This document shows positions 23,817-36,379 of a DNA stretch of 64,000 bases, piece by piece. Within the stretch, counting starts at the first letter, position 1; each line of letters starts with the position of its first letter. Made by a program: the position numbers and the translations under genes. The notes under the pieces were generated by a model, which searched no databases, was not told where the DNA came from, and saw only the letters and a list, made by a program, of their open reading frames with translations. Source of the DNA: Takakia lepidozioides. Lineage: Eukaryota; Streptophyta; Takakiopsida; Takakiales; Takakiaceae. Where the stretch lies: the NCBI GenBank assembly GCA_030704615.1, contig CM060734.1, positions 31,948,042 to 32,012,041 on the forward strand. The letters run 5' to 3'.

Positions 23817-26800
23817 GTTCATTTCTAAGGAAAATTCCTTGCTCTATAACGAACCAGAGAATAACTCAGAAGTCTTCTTTCTACACACATGAATCCCCAT
23901 TGACAGAGTAAGAGGTGGAAGGCTCAAGGGTCAGGCCCTTCCACAGTTAACACCTGGGTGGGCTACAAGGAGGGCTGCTGAAAGTTAGTCCAACGTGTCC
24001 CCACCACCTTGGTTACAATTTGGGTCCCTTGCTAGGTAAGTTTACAATTGAAACATGTAGATTTCAAGAGGAATATCACTTGATGCAAGTCCCAGACCTT
24101 CACTTTTAAGAATTTGTAGAAGGCATCTCTATGCAGACAATTCCAGACATGCAGACAATTCTACACCAGCAGCAGTTTTTATGAAGTCAAGCCACTGTAC
24201 AAAGCCAACAAAACTTCAACAAGATTGATGAGATCCTGCATCATACTTATAAAACCTTGCTGATAAAATTGTCATGAGGTAGTCATCCAGTCCAAAGTTT
24301 CTAAGCAATCACCGGTGCTATTCTTGACCAGAAAACAATCCTACTCAATTCCTTAATTTTGCAACAGTATACACCCAGTGCACCAAAGGAGACACTGGAG
24401 CAAGGGACCTCTCTCTCAGTGCCTATCCTGGTGCTTTCCCACAAGAGTTTCTTGCTACAATAAGTAATGCAATGCACTTTGTAGAAACACTTCAGATAGG
24501 AAACCTGAGTGGAAGGCTGTTGGTACACCATAGATGCTAGCACTCAAAAGTTAGCAGTAATGCAACAGTTTATAGCTGCTCTAATAAACAGCAAGGCTCC
24601 CCCAACATCTAAGGCCAGTGCTTTGTGAAGCATTTGGGTGTACTATTGACCAATCCACATGATCAAAGCCGAGACTGCCTTCTTTGTGACAAGGCAGCCT
24701 TGCCGAAGGACAGCTATGTTTTTTGTCCCAGGTTTCTAGAACCGGGTGTTGTTGGACAGAAACTCCATCAGGTTTGTGTGGCGGACACTGCGGAGCCCAT
24801 GGGCGAGCTACCGAAACTGGGGATTCATTTCAGGGCCCACTCCCTACAGGCATTCTGGCGGCTGCTGTTCAGCAGCTGGGATTGGGTTTGGTTGGACTAG
24901 ACCAGACTGCGAGGGTGTGGCATGAGCTGCCACCCAGTTGGAAGCCAGCACTTCAGCCTTCGAAGAGTTTGCCTCCACTATCCCTCCCTTCCTGTGAGGT
25001 TGGAGGATCAAGTCGAGTATTGAAGAGGGGACATGGGTTGTCATAGCTGTCAATAGAGACTCATCGGGAGGGCTAGCCAAGCCAGGTGTTTGCATCTGAG
25101 GGAAAGGGTGAGGTGCATATGATGGCGTGGAGTCCATAGCTCCTGAACCAATCTGTGAAGGGGTGTTGTGTAGTCAGGCGTCCAGAACCACCACAACAGG
25201 GGAAAACTTAGACATCGGGGCAATTCAACAACGCCTGGCTCTCGCAAGCTTCAGCCAGAAAGAGAAACATTCTTACCGAAAAGAGCATTGTTGGGTCGGT
25301 TTTGAAATTCCACGCTGCAATTTGCTTTTCCTGTCACCATCTGCCAATCCATTCTGAGCTTGAGGTGGGCGTTGGTGCAAGAGAGAGAGTGTGTGTGCGA
25401 CCACTTCATATTGGAGATGATGCCACCCTTTCTATCACTTAAACGGTGGCAGATTGCTGAGTTCAGCTTTTGCCCATCACCGTTTGAAGTGTCTGGAATC
25501 AGGCGTCATTGTCTCTCCCTGCCACGGAAGGACCTGGTGGACCCTCAGAAGGGGCGCCATAGATGGATTACAAGCACGTCTGCATAGGTCTTTCTTGAGA
25601 TCTTGATCTGTATGATGGCTTTCTCTCCCTCACATCTCTGATGCTCTAATTTGTCACATGCCACTTTGAGGTCCCTGCAAATTTTCAAGTATAATTGTGG
25701 AGGTCTAAATGCTTGAATGGCTTTTCTCGGCCAGTGAACTGAGGGTACTGGAATGGATTCTCTATCTTGTGGTGACGAGGGAAGAGAGTTAATTGGTATG
25801 AGATAGCTGGTGGGGACATAACTGATGGAGAAATCAACGTCGAAACTACCACCAGTGAGATGGCCGATGCGTGGGAGGAAAACAATTCGATTACCATGAC
25901 ATCAGTGCTTTGGGAAATTGGTCAGGCGGTAGATGCTCACAACTCGTTATACTTTGTGGAAGAATGAGAGCTGCCAATGCCAACATGGACGTTCAGGGGA
26001 GGCAAAGGGAGGAATGTCTGGGGCCAATATTTCCTACAAAATTCTTTATGAAGGCACTGATGTCGGGGCGCTCGCGGCTTTCGAGGAACAGAGAGGAATT
26101 TTTTCTAGTGGGGCATTATCGGCAATAAGATTCTTTATCAACCTCACCAGGAAGATGGGGAGTCTCTACCCACAGAAGAAAATGTTAGAGGGAGATATGC
26201 TCCGAATCTTGGACACGAATTAGAAAATACACAGAGTGGTCCAGTGAAACGGCTTGATAAAGAACAAAGAAGACGATGCGCAGTTGACCGTGATCAGGGT
26301 GGGTTGATGCTTTCACAGAAGGACGGGACAATCGCGCAAGCAGCCACTCTTGCAAACAAGGTTGGCAAGCCATGAAAAAAGGGAGACGAAGATATATACA
26401 GAAACAAACCTCACCTCCGCCTCTCCATCAGAAAGAAATGGAAACATCTCACAGATTAATGCGGTGATCTTGAGGACGAAGCAGAGTCTAGAGTGATGAC
26501 TTGCAGGGGGCATCTATCATATTGGCCATGCTCTGTAGCTGTCGAGACCAATTCGCAAAGAAGATTCAGAGGGATGATACTACCCAGATTATGCTGTCCA
26601 CAGAGATTGTTCAGATTTGCCGGCGAGTCCTGATGGGCGGCTCAGATGAGACTGGTGACGACCCTTTTTTTGTTTTGAGAAAGGGCAGCCAGGGCCGTCC
26701 GTCTCTATGGTGTAACTTGCAAGTCTCTTTCCTCAAAAGAAAGTCTGCTCCGCAGTACGACCGCGCAGTTGGGCAGTGCGCAGAGTGCAGCAGTTGTACA

Positions 26801-28160
26801 CACGGCAGACGGTGCAGCAGCAGTGTGGGCAGGCTGATGAGAACAGTTAGTAGGTATGGAGTATCATGCCCTTTGTTGACACCAGCTTTATTTTTTTTAA
26901 TGTCTGTTCAAAGTTCAAATCAACACTTATGAGCCCATGCTTGGCGTCAGACACCCACCTACTGAAAAGACGCCGACAGTTGAAGGAGGTGGGTGCTTGT
27001 CACTCGTTAACACCTAGGTAACTTAGAAAATTTGGCATCTATCTGTCTGTGGCCTCCTCATGCATCTTGGACACAATACCAACCCAAATGGAGTCTCTCT
27101 CACATATCCCGGTGGGTGGGACAGCTCTTGTCCCTGGCTTGATGAGGGACGGTGTTTCAATCACTCTCATCACAGCAACCATACCCACCTGCTTCTCAGT
27201 GACAAGAATAGGTAGCCACAACAGAGAGACATGGTCATGATAAGTATGATAGGCAGTGATGATATGCACACACTTCGTGACTAGCAGTCTTTTAGTTTAC
27301 TTTTTGTTGCAGAGCACTGTGCTGCCAAGGTGTGCTTGGATGCTCAGTTATCGGTCTGAGTGGAAGTCAGAGAAGGCTGCTGGGAATCATAACTTACATT
27401 TGGACACGCATATTCCCAGATCTTTGTCCAATACGTATACTACAGCATTACAAGTATAGTAGGATACATGGAGGATATGGTTGGATTATCCTTCAGTCAC
27501 TATTTAGAGGTAGCTTCTAACTTCAGTGAGTTCCAGGAATATGGCCGTAATTTTCAGTGGCATTTTTTTTTTCCAGAATTTTTAATAAATTTGAAATGTT
27601 AAAAGAAAAAAAAATCTTGCTGGAAAACTCTAAAACCATCATAGTCTGAAGTTGGAATTAGTCGGTGCGCAAACAAAAGAAAAAAAATGAAAAAAACAAT
27701 CGGTGGATGTTTTCACACCACACAGTACGGATGGTGGACAGACAAAACTTAAACAATGCCGTTTCGCAAACTCTCATTGGAAATTGTTTTCAAACAGATG
27801 AGTTCACAGAAATTATAGTTGGGGTTCGTGGGCTCTTCAATCTCCACTTTGATCTGTCTATACTTACCACCACTACACTATATTTTGACAACCAAGTTGT
27901 ATCCTAGCCCATAACCGATTTTTAGAGCAGACTTGATGACGTGGCGTGTTTCTACTGGATTTGAGGAGGGGTGCTGTATGTGGTATTCTACGACCTGCTA
28001 GATTTTAACTACCTACCTTCTTGCTGAGGGGATGGAAACTTCATAGCATAGCTCCAAATGGATAGAAAACGTGGTGGTAGGTACGTACAAGGGTAAACTG
28101 TCTGGCTTGCTGCCCTAAAATGATTGGCTCGCTGCCCTAAAAACCGGTTATGTCCACTCC
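23817..28160. other. No recognised gene
   Basis: Many short ORFs on both strands, none with a domain I can name. The piece at 24660-24740 (CLLCDKAALPKDSYVFCP) resembles a LINE-type zinc knuckle but is too short to call. The missing 5' exon of the oxidoreductase could lie here; I could not find it. The AT-rich stretch 27540-27720 has several A and T runs. Confidence 0.5.
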
Positions 28161-28161
28161 A

Positions 28162-28272
28162 GAGGAGCCCCTGCTACTGGATATAGCAGGTCACCCTGAC
28201 ATCTTGCCGCTTAGCACGGCTCGGTAGGTCATGGCTCCTTGCTAACTTATATCCGGTGGCGGGGGCTCCTCT
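28162..28272. repeat. Inverted repeat, 24-bp arms, hairpin-forming
   Basis: The arms 28162-28185 and 28249-28272 are complementary over 24 positions, except three sites where the left arm has T opposite G in the right arm. Those become G-U pairs in a plus-strand RNA. The loop is 63 bases. It could be a small MITE-like element or a small-RNA hairpin. No target-site duplication was noticed. Confidence 0.6.
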
Positions 28273-28289
28273 CCAATGCTACCTAGTCC

Positions 28290-31045
28290 CTAAACGACGA
28301 GCCGACCCCAATGGGGTCGACCCAATTTTTCATCCATCCGTGGCATGCAGGGATGAAGTCCGATGAACGAGTGGTTTGAACAAAGGATGTAGTGCCGTCG
28401 CCGGATTCAGGCGAAATTCCAGCCACCGATTGCCTGACTTGGAGGAGGCCGGAAATTTCACAAAACCAAATGAAATTTAGGGAATGTTTGGGAAATTCTT
28501 GGGCAGGCTTGTGTAGTTCTTGGCCTATGAGGAACTGACCGTTGGAATTCCCAATTGAAGGAGAATTTCGGGTCCCAATGGGGCCTATACCATTTCCTTT
28601 GGAAATTCTCTTTTTGGACCCCCATTCCAATCACATACAAAGCACCCCCCCTCCTTCATTTTGGCATTGGGGTGAAATTTGGTGTGAGGGTTTGAGATTG
28701 TGCACTTCATAGGAATATAGTACTTTTTCTCCCAGGAAAATTTGGGATCATGGATAATTTGCTTGGTCAAACATGAACTTTTGCTTTGTTTTTTCCATTT
28801 TCCAAAAAATGCACCATCTTCAAATGTTATAATCTCCCAAACTACATGGTGGAATCTCCCCAAATTTGGGGGGCTTGTGCATCTGGTAGGTAGGAAGCAG
28901 TTTGTACGGTTCATCCACGTGGACGAACGTTAGTGGGTAGGTAGCCGCTGACATGTGAGGGTGGGTCCCGGAATTTTCCAAAAACCCAAAAACACCTCTT
29001 ATCCTTTAGGTAATGGGCACATACCACCTCGGAAGTGGTTGTGGGTCCAATGTGTCACAAAGGTGTCCACCTTCCCACCGGAAGGCTATAGTAGTCCTTT
29101 GGGGTCAAGAGACACTCTAATTTACCTTTCCTTATGGAGGTGTCATATATTATATTATTACCCCGGAGCAACATTTCTGATGTTGGTCCATTCATCCATT
29201 TTGTCGATCTCTTCTTCACATCGCCTCACATACTAGCCATTCCAACATAGCCTCCCTCCCCATAATCGCCCTTCCATTGCTTTCCCTTTTTCTGACCTTC
29301 ATAAATAAATCCTGCCAGAATTAGGGCCCTTGTTTATTGCAATATTGTTAGTAACTTGCCTAGGTTCAAAAATGATCTCCTTAAGTATGGTATACACTCG
29401 ATACTTTCCAGTCATTTCACTTGTGGAGACAGCAAGACATCACTCTAAGACAACTTCCACATATTCTCAAATCCAACAACTATTACGATTCGAATATCAT
29501 TGCACAATATAGCCACAATATATGGGTAACCAAAATTTAAAAAGAAACATATTTTGGCCGCCACTTGTATACCTCATCCTACTATACTCTAACCTCTAGC
29601 CTCCGCCCACACCCTCCCCCCAAAAATAACAAATCCAGACTTTTCCCTTGCAGTTTTATTTGCACTCCATGGGAGTCCATCAAAGCTAGGCCTAGACATG
29701 TTATTTGGTTTCAAGCCTACAAAAATTAACTCAGCCCAATTGATCTTTTATAATCCAAAATTTACCATTTGTTTTGTTGAATTTAGAGAGAAAGTAGATG
29801 TCGACTATGATAGTCGGCGTCATTAAGAGCCACTTCATCTAACGACTACCGCCCTTTGCGTGAGCTACATTTGTTGAATTTATATTTTGTCACAACTCTA
29901 GCTTGTTAAAACAAACCAACTTCTAAGTGAAAAAAGATCTTCCATTTTTTCATTCTCGTTGGTGGTGGGCTCAAGAATTTCATTATGTTCAAGTTCAAAC
30001 ATGTTATCATCAATTCTTTAGCTATATACCCAAATCATGTATATGATACCGGAGGATTCGGATGCAAATCGTATGGTGAATGACTTCAACTAAAATGACG
30101 ACGTACATGGCAATCACTTTAGTAATTAGTGCCAGGTTCAATGGGCAGTCCCAAACACACCCCCAAGCAACCACCAAGAAGGAATCGCCACTTAAAAACG
30201 TTAGGGGCTGGTTCCATGGAGACCATCCCATCCTATCTCCCCCCTTTAATTCATGGTGTCATGTGCGCCCGTGACATACTAAATGACAATTAATTCAGCT
30301 TTTGGGGTGAAATTATCAAACTTTCTAAAATTTCTCCTACTCTTGGATGAAATGCAATGGCGTTCTGCAAGGCTACGGCCCCACTACAAAGAAAAGACAA
30401 ATTACCTGTAAAGGGGCGCCGTGAAACTTGATCGCCTTTGTGAAGGGACGACGTTTTTGCGCCCCTTCGGAAGGAGCGATTTGGTGGAGGCGTCCCTTAG
30501 GGAATTTTTTTTTTTAGACCAATAGCGCCTCGTTAAATATGGGGGCAATTCACTTAAGGGCAAATGGAGTGGCCATGGAACCTGGCACTTAGACACCAAT
30601 GCAAATGAGAGAGAGAAAAGAACTCTTGGTTGTTTGTTGTCATGCTTACTAGTAGACTTCAACATACTTGCAACAAATATTTTATTTTATTCATAAGATA
30701 AAAGGGGGACAATATTCTACAGTTTTGAACTAGGTCTCTCTTATGTTGTTCATAGTGCAACTAATGCAATCAATGTCTCTTTCCAAGAGATACGTCCACT
30801 AAATCCAAGAAATTGTGGAGATGCCGTTTTTTTTATAGTATACTAAATGGAAGACTTGTTTAGTGTTCATGGTTTATGTAAGTTTAATTGGATTGATGAC
30901 CATGGATGGGACCCTCTCATAAAGACTCTTCTTTTCTTGAAGCAATTAAAAATAATTTAGGGTGTCATTTAGCCGTGCATTACGTTGGAAGATGGATACA
31001 TCCAGTGAATTTACAAAGCCTACTACTCAATACCCATGGTAACAC
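28290..31045. other. No recognised gene
   Basis: Mostly AT-rich, with short ORFs of no known family. A GC-rich patch near 30410-30510 has partly complementary GGGGCG/CGCCCC pieces and may be a decayed MITE. It precedes the proposed left end of the large DNA transposon. Confidence 0.5.
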
Positions 31046-31054
31046 CAGTCAACC

Positions 31055-31130
31055 CCGGTTGCAGGCCGACGTGATGTCACGTCGGCGTCAGCGACACTGA
31101 CGGGATTTGGGTCACACGTCACGTCAGTAG
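31055..31130 (+). repeat. Left terminal/subterminal region of the large transposon
   Basis: Starts with the inverted terminal CCGGTTGCAGG, followed directly by an 18-bp palindrome with a 2-bp centre, CCGACGTGA-TG-TCACGTCGG, then further GGCGTCA and CACGTCA copies. Such motif clusters are typical transposase-binding sites in hAT elements. Confidence 0.6.
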
Positions 31131-31189
31131 GTAAAGACATGGGTAAAACATTGCAACGTCCTTAGACAGCATGGCACAATTGCCGGCGA

Positions 31190-31745
31190 GCCCAAGGAGG
31201 TGGCAAGTGTGACGCCAAAGTGGCGGTCACCTCGGAGCCAGTGAGCTGGCGTCAGTCGCCCTGGAGCCGGATGAGGTGGCGAGGCAAGCGCCCGCCTTAG
31301 TGGCGGTCGCCACTCTGCCGGACATGGTGGCGATCTCGGCGACCACCACCATGCAATCGCCTTCGAGACGCCTGAGGTGGCCATGCAAAACACCACCATA
31401 GTGGCGGCAGGGCATCCTCAAGCGCCGGTCGCCTCCGGTGAGGTGGTGGTCAGGTGGCAGAAGGGTGCCCGGAGGGGCCGGCGGGACAACCGCCACGTGC
31501 AGGTCGTAGGCGGGAGAAGAGGGCGACCGCCACGTGCCGTCGCCGGGAGGGAGAACAGGGTGACCGCCACGTGCGGTCGCTTGACGGGCCGCGGCTGCAA
31601 TACGAGCACGGGCAAGGTGGGTGGCTGGGCAACCGCCACGCGCAGTCGCCGGCGGGACACCACGTGGCGCCGCGTGCGGGATGGGCGACCGCTGTGTGGC
31701 GGGATGCGGGTGGGGGGTTGGGTTTGGGGGTATGGGCGGGGCGGA
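31190..31745. repeat. GC-rich array of CGACCGCC/GGCGGTCG palindromic units, left
   Basis: About ten imperfect units pair GCGACCGCC with GGCGGTCGC across short spacers. The same units occur at 48700-49265 and 54688-54925. The array ends just before a TATA-like box (GATATAAAAGGG, about 31755), upstream of the kinase-like gene. Confidence 0.7.
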
Positions 31746-31749
31746 GGGT

Positions 31750-31765
31750 GGAGGGGATATAAAAG
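31750..31765 (+). promoter_or_regulatory. TATA-box-like promoter of the kinase-like gene
   Basis: GGGGATATAAAAGGG sits between the GC-rich array and a long leader. The two RING genes have similarly placed TATA-like boxes (about 48638 and 54683 on the minus strand), each followed by a similar AGGCC...TTTCACTTT stretch. That supports a shared promoter type. Confidence 0.5.
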
Positions 31766-31873
31766 GGCAGGCCTCCCCCCATTTTTTCACCTTTGCCTCC
31801 CCATTCTGGAGCTTGAGGGGTACTTTGGATGCTTCGCGTTCTGAGTCCGAGAGCTCGAATTGGAAGAGCCAAT

Positions 31874-32013
31874 GGTGCTTGGCATTTGAGGGCGGGGTTT
31901 TCAAATTTTTTTCCCTTGAACTAACGAGAGAATTGGTTTAGGCAAGGGTGCTTGGCATTTGAGGGGGGAGATTTTTGAGTTTTTTATCCTTGAACTGACG
32001 AGAGAATTGGTTT
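31874..32013 (+). repeat. Tandem duplication (about 73-bp unit) in the kinase-like gene leader
   Basis: Two copies, 31874-31939 and 31947-32013, share GGTGCTTGGCATTTGAGGG at the start and ACGAGAGAATTGGTTT at the end. They are probably in the 5' UTR of the kinase-like gene, upstream of the Gypsy insertion. Confidence 0.75.
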
Positions 32014-32172
32014 GGAGTCACGTCCGGCATGTGACCAAAAGGGTGCACAAACCGATTTGCTATGTCAGGAGGGGGAAGGGTTTAGGCCGGTTGAGGGGGG
32101 GTGTCGGGAGTGACAATCTATTTTTGTGCAGTTTGTTCCAAGATCTAATTTCATTTTCTTGCCATAACATAC

Positions 32173-32708
32173 CTGTCGTGCGCATACGTATCGCTACACA
32201 ACTACATCGCTGTCCAAACCACACCACACATATATGCACAATAAAGTAGTCTGCCACAATAAGAAAAGCTAAAAGGCTACAAAGGACACACACTCCAACA
32301 CAAGAAATATGAAATCCATCGCTATCACTCTTTAAAACAGAAGTCGAGCCAGGGGCACCCCAAGCTGTGGGGACTCCACCCCACAACAACCTACACTCCC
32401 ATCATGAGCACACTCAGTCCTAAACGCATGAAGGAGCTCGGTCGCGCAGGCTCAACTCGAGAGAGATGAGCTGCGCGACTGCCGCTCTCATGAAGATAAG
32501 ACGGTTCAGGTGTCAAACTAAACTTGACACCTGACTTAACACTTGACCTAAATCCAAGTGTTAAATACAAATAACTAGCTTTATTCTAGTTGTTTTCACA
32601 CTGTGCTTATTTAACTTGACAGCTGTCGTGCGCATACGTATCGCTACACAACTACATCGCTGTCCAATCCACACCACACATATATGCACAATAAAGTAGT
32701 CTGCCACA
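32173..32708 (-). repeat. Left LTR complex: 83-bp repeat, ~360-bp repeat, 83-bp repeat
   Basis: The 83-bp sequence (minus strand TGTGGCAGACT...GCACGACA) occurs at about 32173-32255 and 32626-32708, on either side of the ~360-bp LTR core. On the minus strand the inner copy follows the polypurine tract directly, as an LTR start should. The outer copy ends at the target-site repeat TACC. The join of core and inner copy reads GACAGCTGTC, a perfect palindrome. Confidence 0.75.
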
Positions 32709-32959
32709 ATCGCCCCCCTAGCTGGTGGATAGGTCCCTCTACCTCCAGATAGCTACAAGATGTAATAGCCACAGCCATACTAAGTCCTTTATCACTGTCC
32801 CTATTGCACTCAAACTCTATAGACCAAGAGGCCGGGTACAAGAGTAGCCCCATCGTTAGTCGCGTCTTGCAATTTGTGAACTTGAGCCAGGACCTCGTGT
32901 GTTCAAGGTCTCCTAGTAGCTGGGCCTTGCGTTTCTTGTTAGCCTTCCATGGTTGTATC

Positions 32960-33115
32960 CACTCCCACTATCCAATGCAATGTGGACATAACCAATCCCC
33001 ATCCGAACCATCTCAAGAGGTGGAGTCAAGCATCCCATATGCCAACCTCTAGAGCATCGATCACACACCAGCATGGTGGCTGCCCCTCTAGCAGACCCAC
33101 ACAACATGCCCTCAA
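32960..33115 (-). pseudogene. PHD finger at the C-terminus of the Gypsy integrase
   Basis: Minus-strand reading gives LCGSARGAATMLVCDRCSRGWHMGCLTPPLE, followed after a one-base frame change by DWLCPHC and a stop. This is the C-x2-C...H-x2-C...C-x2-C pattern of a PHD zinc finger, including the usual W two residues before the last cysteine pair. The first cysteine of the first pair appears replaced by Gly. PHD fingers bind histone H3 tails; here one takes the place that a chromodomain has in chromoviruses, presumably to direct integration. Confidence 0.65.
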
Positions 33116-33269
33116 ACCTGCAGATACCACTGCCAAGTTTGGGTCTAATCTTGCCATCGACATTCGGAGGTGACATGGCGCACAATTACGCACATGGTCC
33201 TTCCAAGTTATGCCATCCCGACCCTCCAAGACCAAGACGCCTGAGGGCAAGACCTCTCGAACCCTCAAA

Positions 33270-34255
33270 ATAACACGTCATGCAGTCACATCCAAGGTCG
33301 TAGGAGCAGTCTGCTGCAGGTAAACATAGTCACCAGGGTTGAATCTCCGAACCCCAGGACGATAGCCCCCACCACGTATGGTAGCATACCTCAACGTATC
33401 ACGGTGTTGTGCGATGGCAAGGTTTTCGAAGCCATGGGCATGACTTTCTTGAACAACTCTGCACGCTACTCACATGCACGTGCCCACACGTCCGGATCGT
33501 CAAGGTTAAGAACTGCAGCAGCTTCTCTGCGAATGGATGCAGGCAAATCCGGCTCTCGACCAAAGAGAAGAAAGTATGGTGAGAAGGAGGCAAGTGATGC
33601 TTGCTTGCTGAACGTGTAGCCCATGGCTAACCAGGGTAACAGAAGGTCTCAATCTCCTAGGTGTCCCTTCTGCAAGCCATACTTGCGCAAACCTCTCTTT
33701 ACTGTCTGAATAACTCTCTCTGTCAAGCCATCGGCCTCATGATGATCCCGAGAAGTGGTGCGGTGGTCTATCAAGGCCTTGTCACACAAAGCCTGAAACT
33801 CCCCCAAGAACTCTCTCCCTTGGTCCGTGAGTACCTCAGCTGGAGCACCGAATCGGCTAAGCACACAATCCAAGAATGCATACGTAGCTCCCTCACTAGC
33901 CTTATCAGGCAATGGAACCAACTCAATCCACTTGGAAAAGTGCTCCACCACCACCAACACGTACTTGTTGTGACGCATGGTCAGTGGCAATGGCCCTGCG
34001 AAGTCAAGACTCCACCTGTAGCCCAATCCCATGATCGGAAGAGGGTGCAATTGTGGAGTAGGGGCGTTGAATGAAGCACGCACCATGTCACACACCATGC
34101 ACCTAGCCACAAATTGTTGCACCTCTGTGTGCATACCACGCCACCAATACTGTCCCTACAGTAAACTATGAGTGCGTCGCACCCCAAAATGCCCCAACTC
34201 CTCATGGGCATGCCGCACTAACCGTGCCCGCTGTGTTGGGTGAGGCACAATCCTC
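33270..34255 (-). pseudogene. Integrase domain of the Gypsy element
   Basis: Seen on the minus strand: the HHCC finger region (HAHEELGHFGVRRTH...CMVCDMV) broken by one stop, then catalytic blocks YRWSLDFAGPL (Asp), EVLTDQGREFLGEF (Asp) and ADGLTERVIQTVKRGL (Glu), followed by a region carrying VREVLPSGVLVLEGRDG before the PHD finger. The three catalytic acids are present. Frame breaks near 33650 and 34150 separate the pieces. Confidence 0.85.
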
Positions 34256-34599
34256 ACTCGACCATCCTCCCACACTCGAAGCAGGTGTGTCCCCTCCCAC
34301 TTGAACCTCTGGCTCGTTGTAGGATCCGATCCCTCTCCTTGGCAGTCACAGTGGCTGCAGTGTCTCCAGTGCGGAGGTAGTCCAACACAACTGAATCCTC
34401 ATGTATATCTTTGGCGCCACCTTGCTCATTGCTGGCCTCAGGGTCCTCAGACACTTGATCTACAGTCATCCCTGTTGCAGGTCCAACCTGGCCTTCCGCT
34501 GCCAAGATACACAGAAATGCAGATGCATGCCATCCGGGCACCATCTCCTCGTCCGTCTCACCATGCCACCGAACTCCAGTGTCATCCTGCTGGCTCGTG

Positions 34600-36000
34600 C
34601 ATGGATTGCGACTCAACCCATCTGCATTGCGATTGACCAAACCCGGTCGATGCACCACCTGAAGTCATACTCTTGAAGGATGAGTGCCCCACCGTGCAAG
34701 CTTCCCCGTAAGCTTGTCTGACTCCATCAACCACTTAAGTGGTTGGTGATCCGTGACAAGGGTGAAGAGATTGCCGTATAGATAACACCTGAAGTGTGCC
34801 ACGGCCCACACTGCAGCTAAGCATTCTCCCTCAAGAGCTATACTTAGACTCAGCAGCATTGTTTGAGCGGCTAGCATAAGCCACTACGAACTCTCTTCCC
34901 TCATCATCCACTTGTGTGAGCACCGCTCCAAGCCCCAGCATGCTCCAATCGTATGCAGCTGAAAAGGACGCCCCTAATAGGTCGTCTCAAGATGGGCGCC
35001 GAGGTCAACCTCGCCTTGAGCTCTTGAAAAGCTTGTTCTTGCTCATCTTCCCACTGCCACTCCTGGTCCACCTTGGTCAGTTTGGTTAGAGCCTTTGCAA
35101 TGGCACTAAATCCCTTAACAAACCGTTTGTAATAGTTTGCTAACCCATGAAAGCTCGAACTCGGCTCACATCCGTGGGGGCGTGGAACCTGTGCATGGAC
35201 TCTACCTTAGTCTGTTGTATCCCCAATCCTCCAGGATATATCATGTGACCCAGATACTCAATCTGGTTGTGGAAAAACTTGCACTTTCCCGGATGTAATT
35301 TCAATCCGTGCATCCTCAAGCGCTCAAATACCCCCTGAAGGTGTCTCTCATGCTCCTCCACCGTAGCACTAAAGATGATGATGTCATCTATGTAGCACCG
35401 AGCAAACTCCACCCGTGCTAGAATCCTATCCATGACCCTTTGAAACTCAGCAGGAGCGTTTTGAAGCCCAAATGGTAAGAACCGCCACTGGTATAGGCAA
35501 TCCTTCCCGTGCTCATTGATCCCCCAGAATGCCGTCTTTGCTTATCCGCCTCCTTGATCGGCAATTGGTGATATCCGGATCGTAAATCCAACGTGCAAAG
35601 ACCTTGGAATGCCCAATGGCATCAAAGATCTCTCTGGTGTCGGCATGGCATACCTATCGGACTTGGTCTGATGATTTACAGGCCGGTAATCACCGCACAT
35701 ACGTCTCTCCGTCCAATTGCCATAGACATCCTTTCTTGGCTGGCATCACTGTGGCTGAAGCATACTCTCCACCAGAGAGCTCCACCAAACCTGCTCCCAG
35801 AGATCCTGAGTTCTCATCTGAATCAAGGACCTTTCCATGTCACTGTATCTATAGGGTCTCCGAAAGATTGGCGTGTCAGTGGCCAATTCAATGCAAATCT
35901 CTTGACCCTTCAGTGCTCCCAAGTCCTTCAAACTGAAGGCAAAGCAATTCCTGTAAGCCCTCAGGAACCGCCGCATACGTCGTCTCTCTCCTCCGGTGAC
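34600..36000 (-). pseudogene. Reverse transcriptase and RNase H of the Gypsy element
   Basis: Minus-strand pieces in order: RT N-terminus FAFSLKDLGALKGQEICIEL and RRPYRYSDMERSLIQ (about 35976-35746); RT core CYIDDIIIFSATVEEHERHL with HPGKCKFF and EYLGHMIYPGGL (35433-35140); RNase H LEGECLAAVWAVAHFR and LVTDHQPLKWLME (about 34860-34700); and the RNase H end HRPGLVNRNADGLSRNP. The catalytic YIDD and the RNase H acids remain. Frameshifts and stops separate the pieces, so no single protein can be made from this copy. Confidence 0.88.
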
Positions 36001-36379
36001 AATGGGTCCAATGTTAGGCTCCCAATTGTCCTCCGTAACTGCAACCTTAAGTCCAGTGGGCTTAGAGGTAGAGGACGCGTCCCGTGGTTGCTATGCTGCA
36101 ACCTCTTGAGCAGTACTCCCTTCCTGCTCAGTCAATAACAAGGCCTCATCCTGCCCCCATCATCTCATCATTGAGAACCTCCTCAACCCGAGAAGAATCC
36201 CCAACCTCATCCAATCCGCTGCCTTGGCTGCCAACTCCTCTGGACCTCGAGCACCTCCCACGTGTGCCATGGATGTCTACATCCCGTGGTCCTCACCGGC
36301 TTGCCCCTACTCGCTGCCTGTACCGTCTCGGTAGGCAGAGAGACCGTCAAGGGAAGTGCACTCCGCACTCTACGTTGGC

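Noticed and set aside
24625-26930. Several ORFs of 80-140 codons on both strands
   Set aside because: No domain, no consistent splice pattern, and no codon pattern that stands out. I could not support a gene.
31377-31904. Long GC-rich overlapping ORFs on both strands near 31.4-31.9 kb
   Set aside because: They result from the stop-poor GC-rich palindrome array; the residues are low-complexity Pro/Arg/Gly/Ala with no domain.
35593-36138. Plus-strand ORFs opposite RT and the methyltransferase
   Set aside because: Shadows of the minus-strand pol genes, which carry the catalytic motifs.
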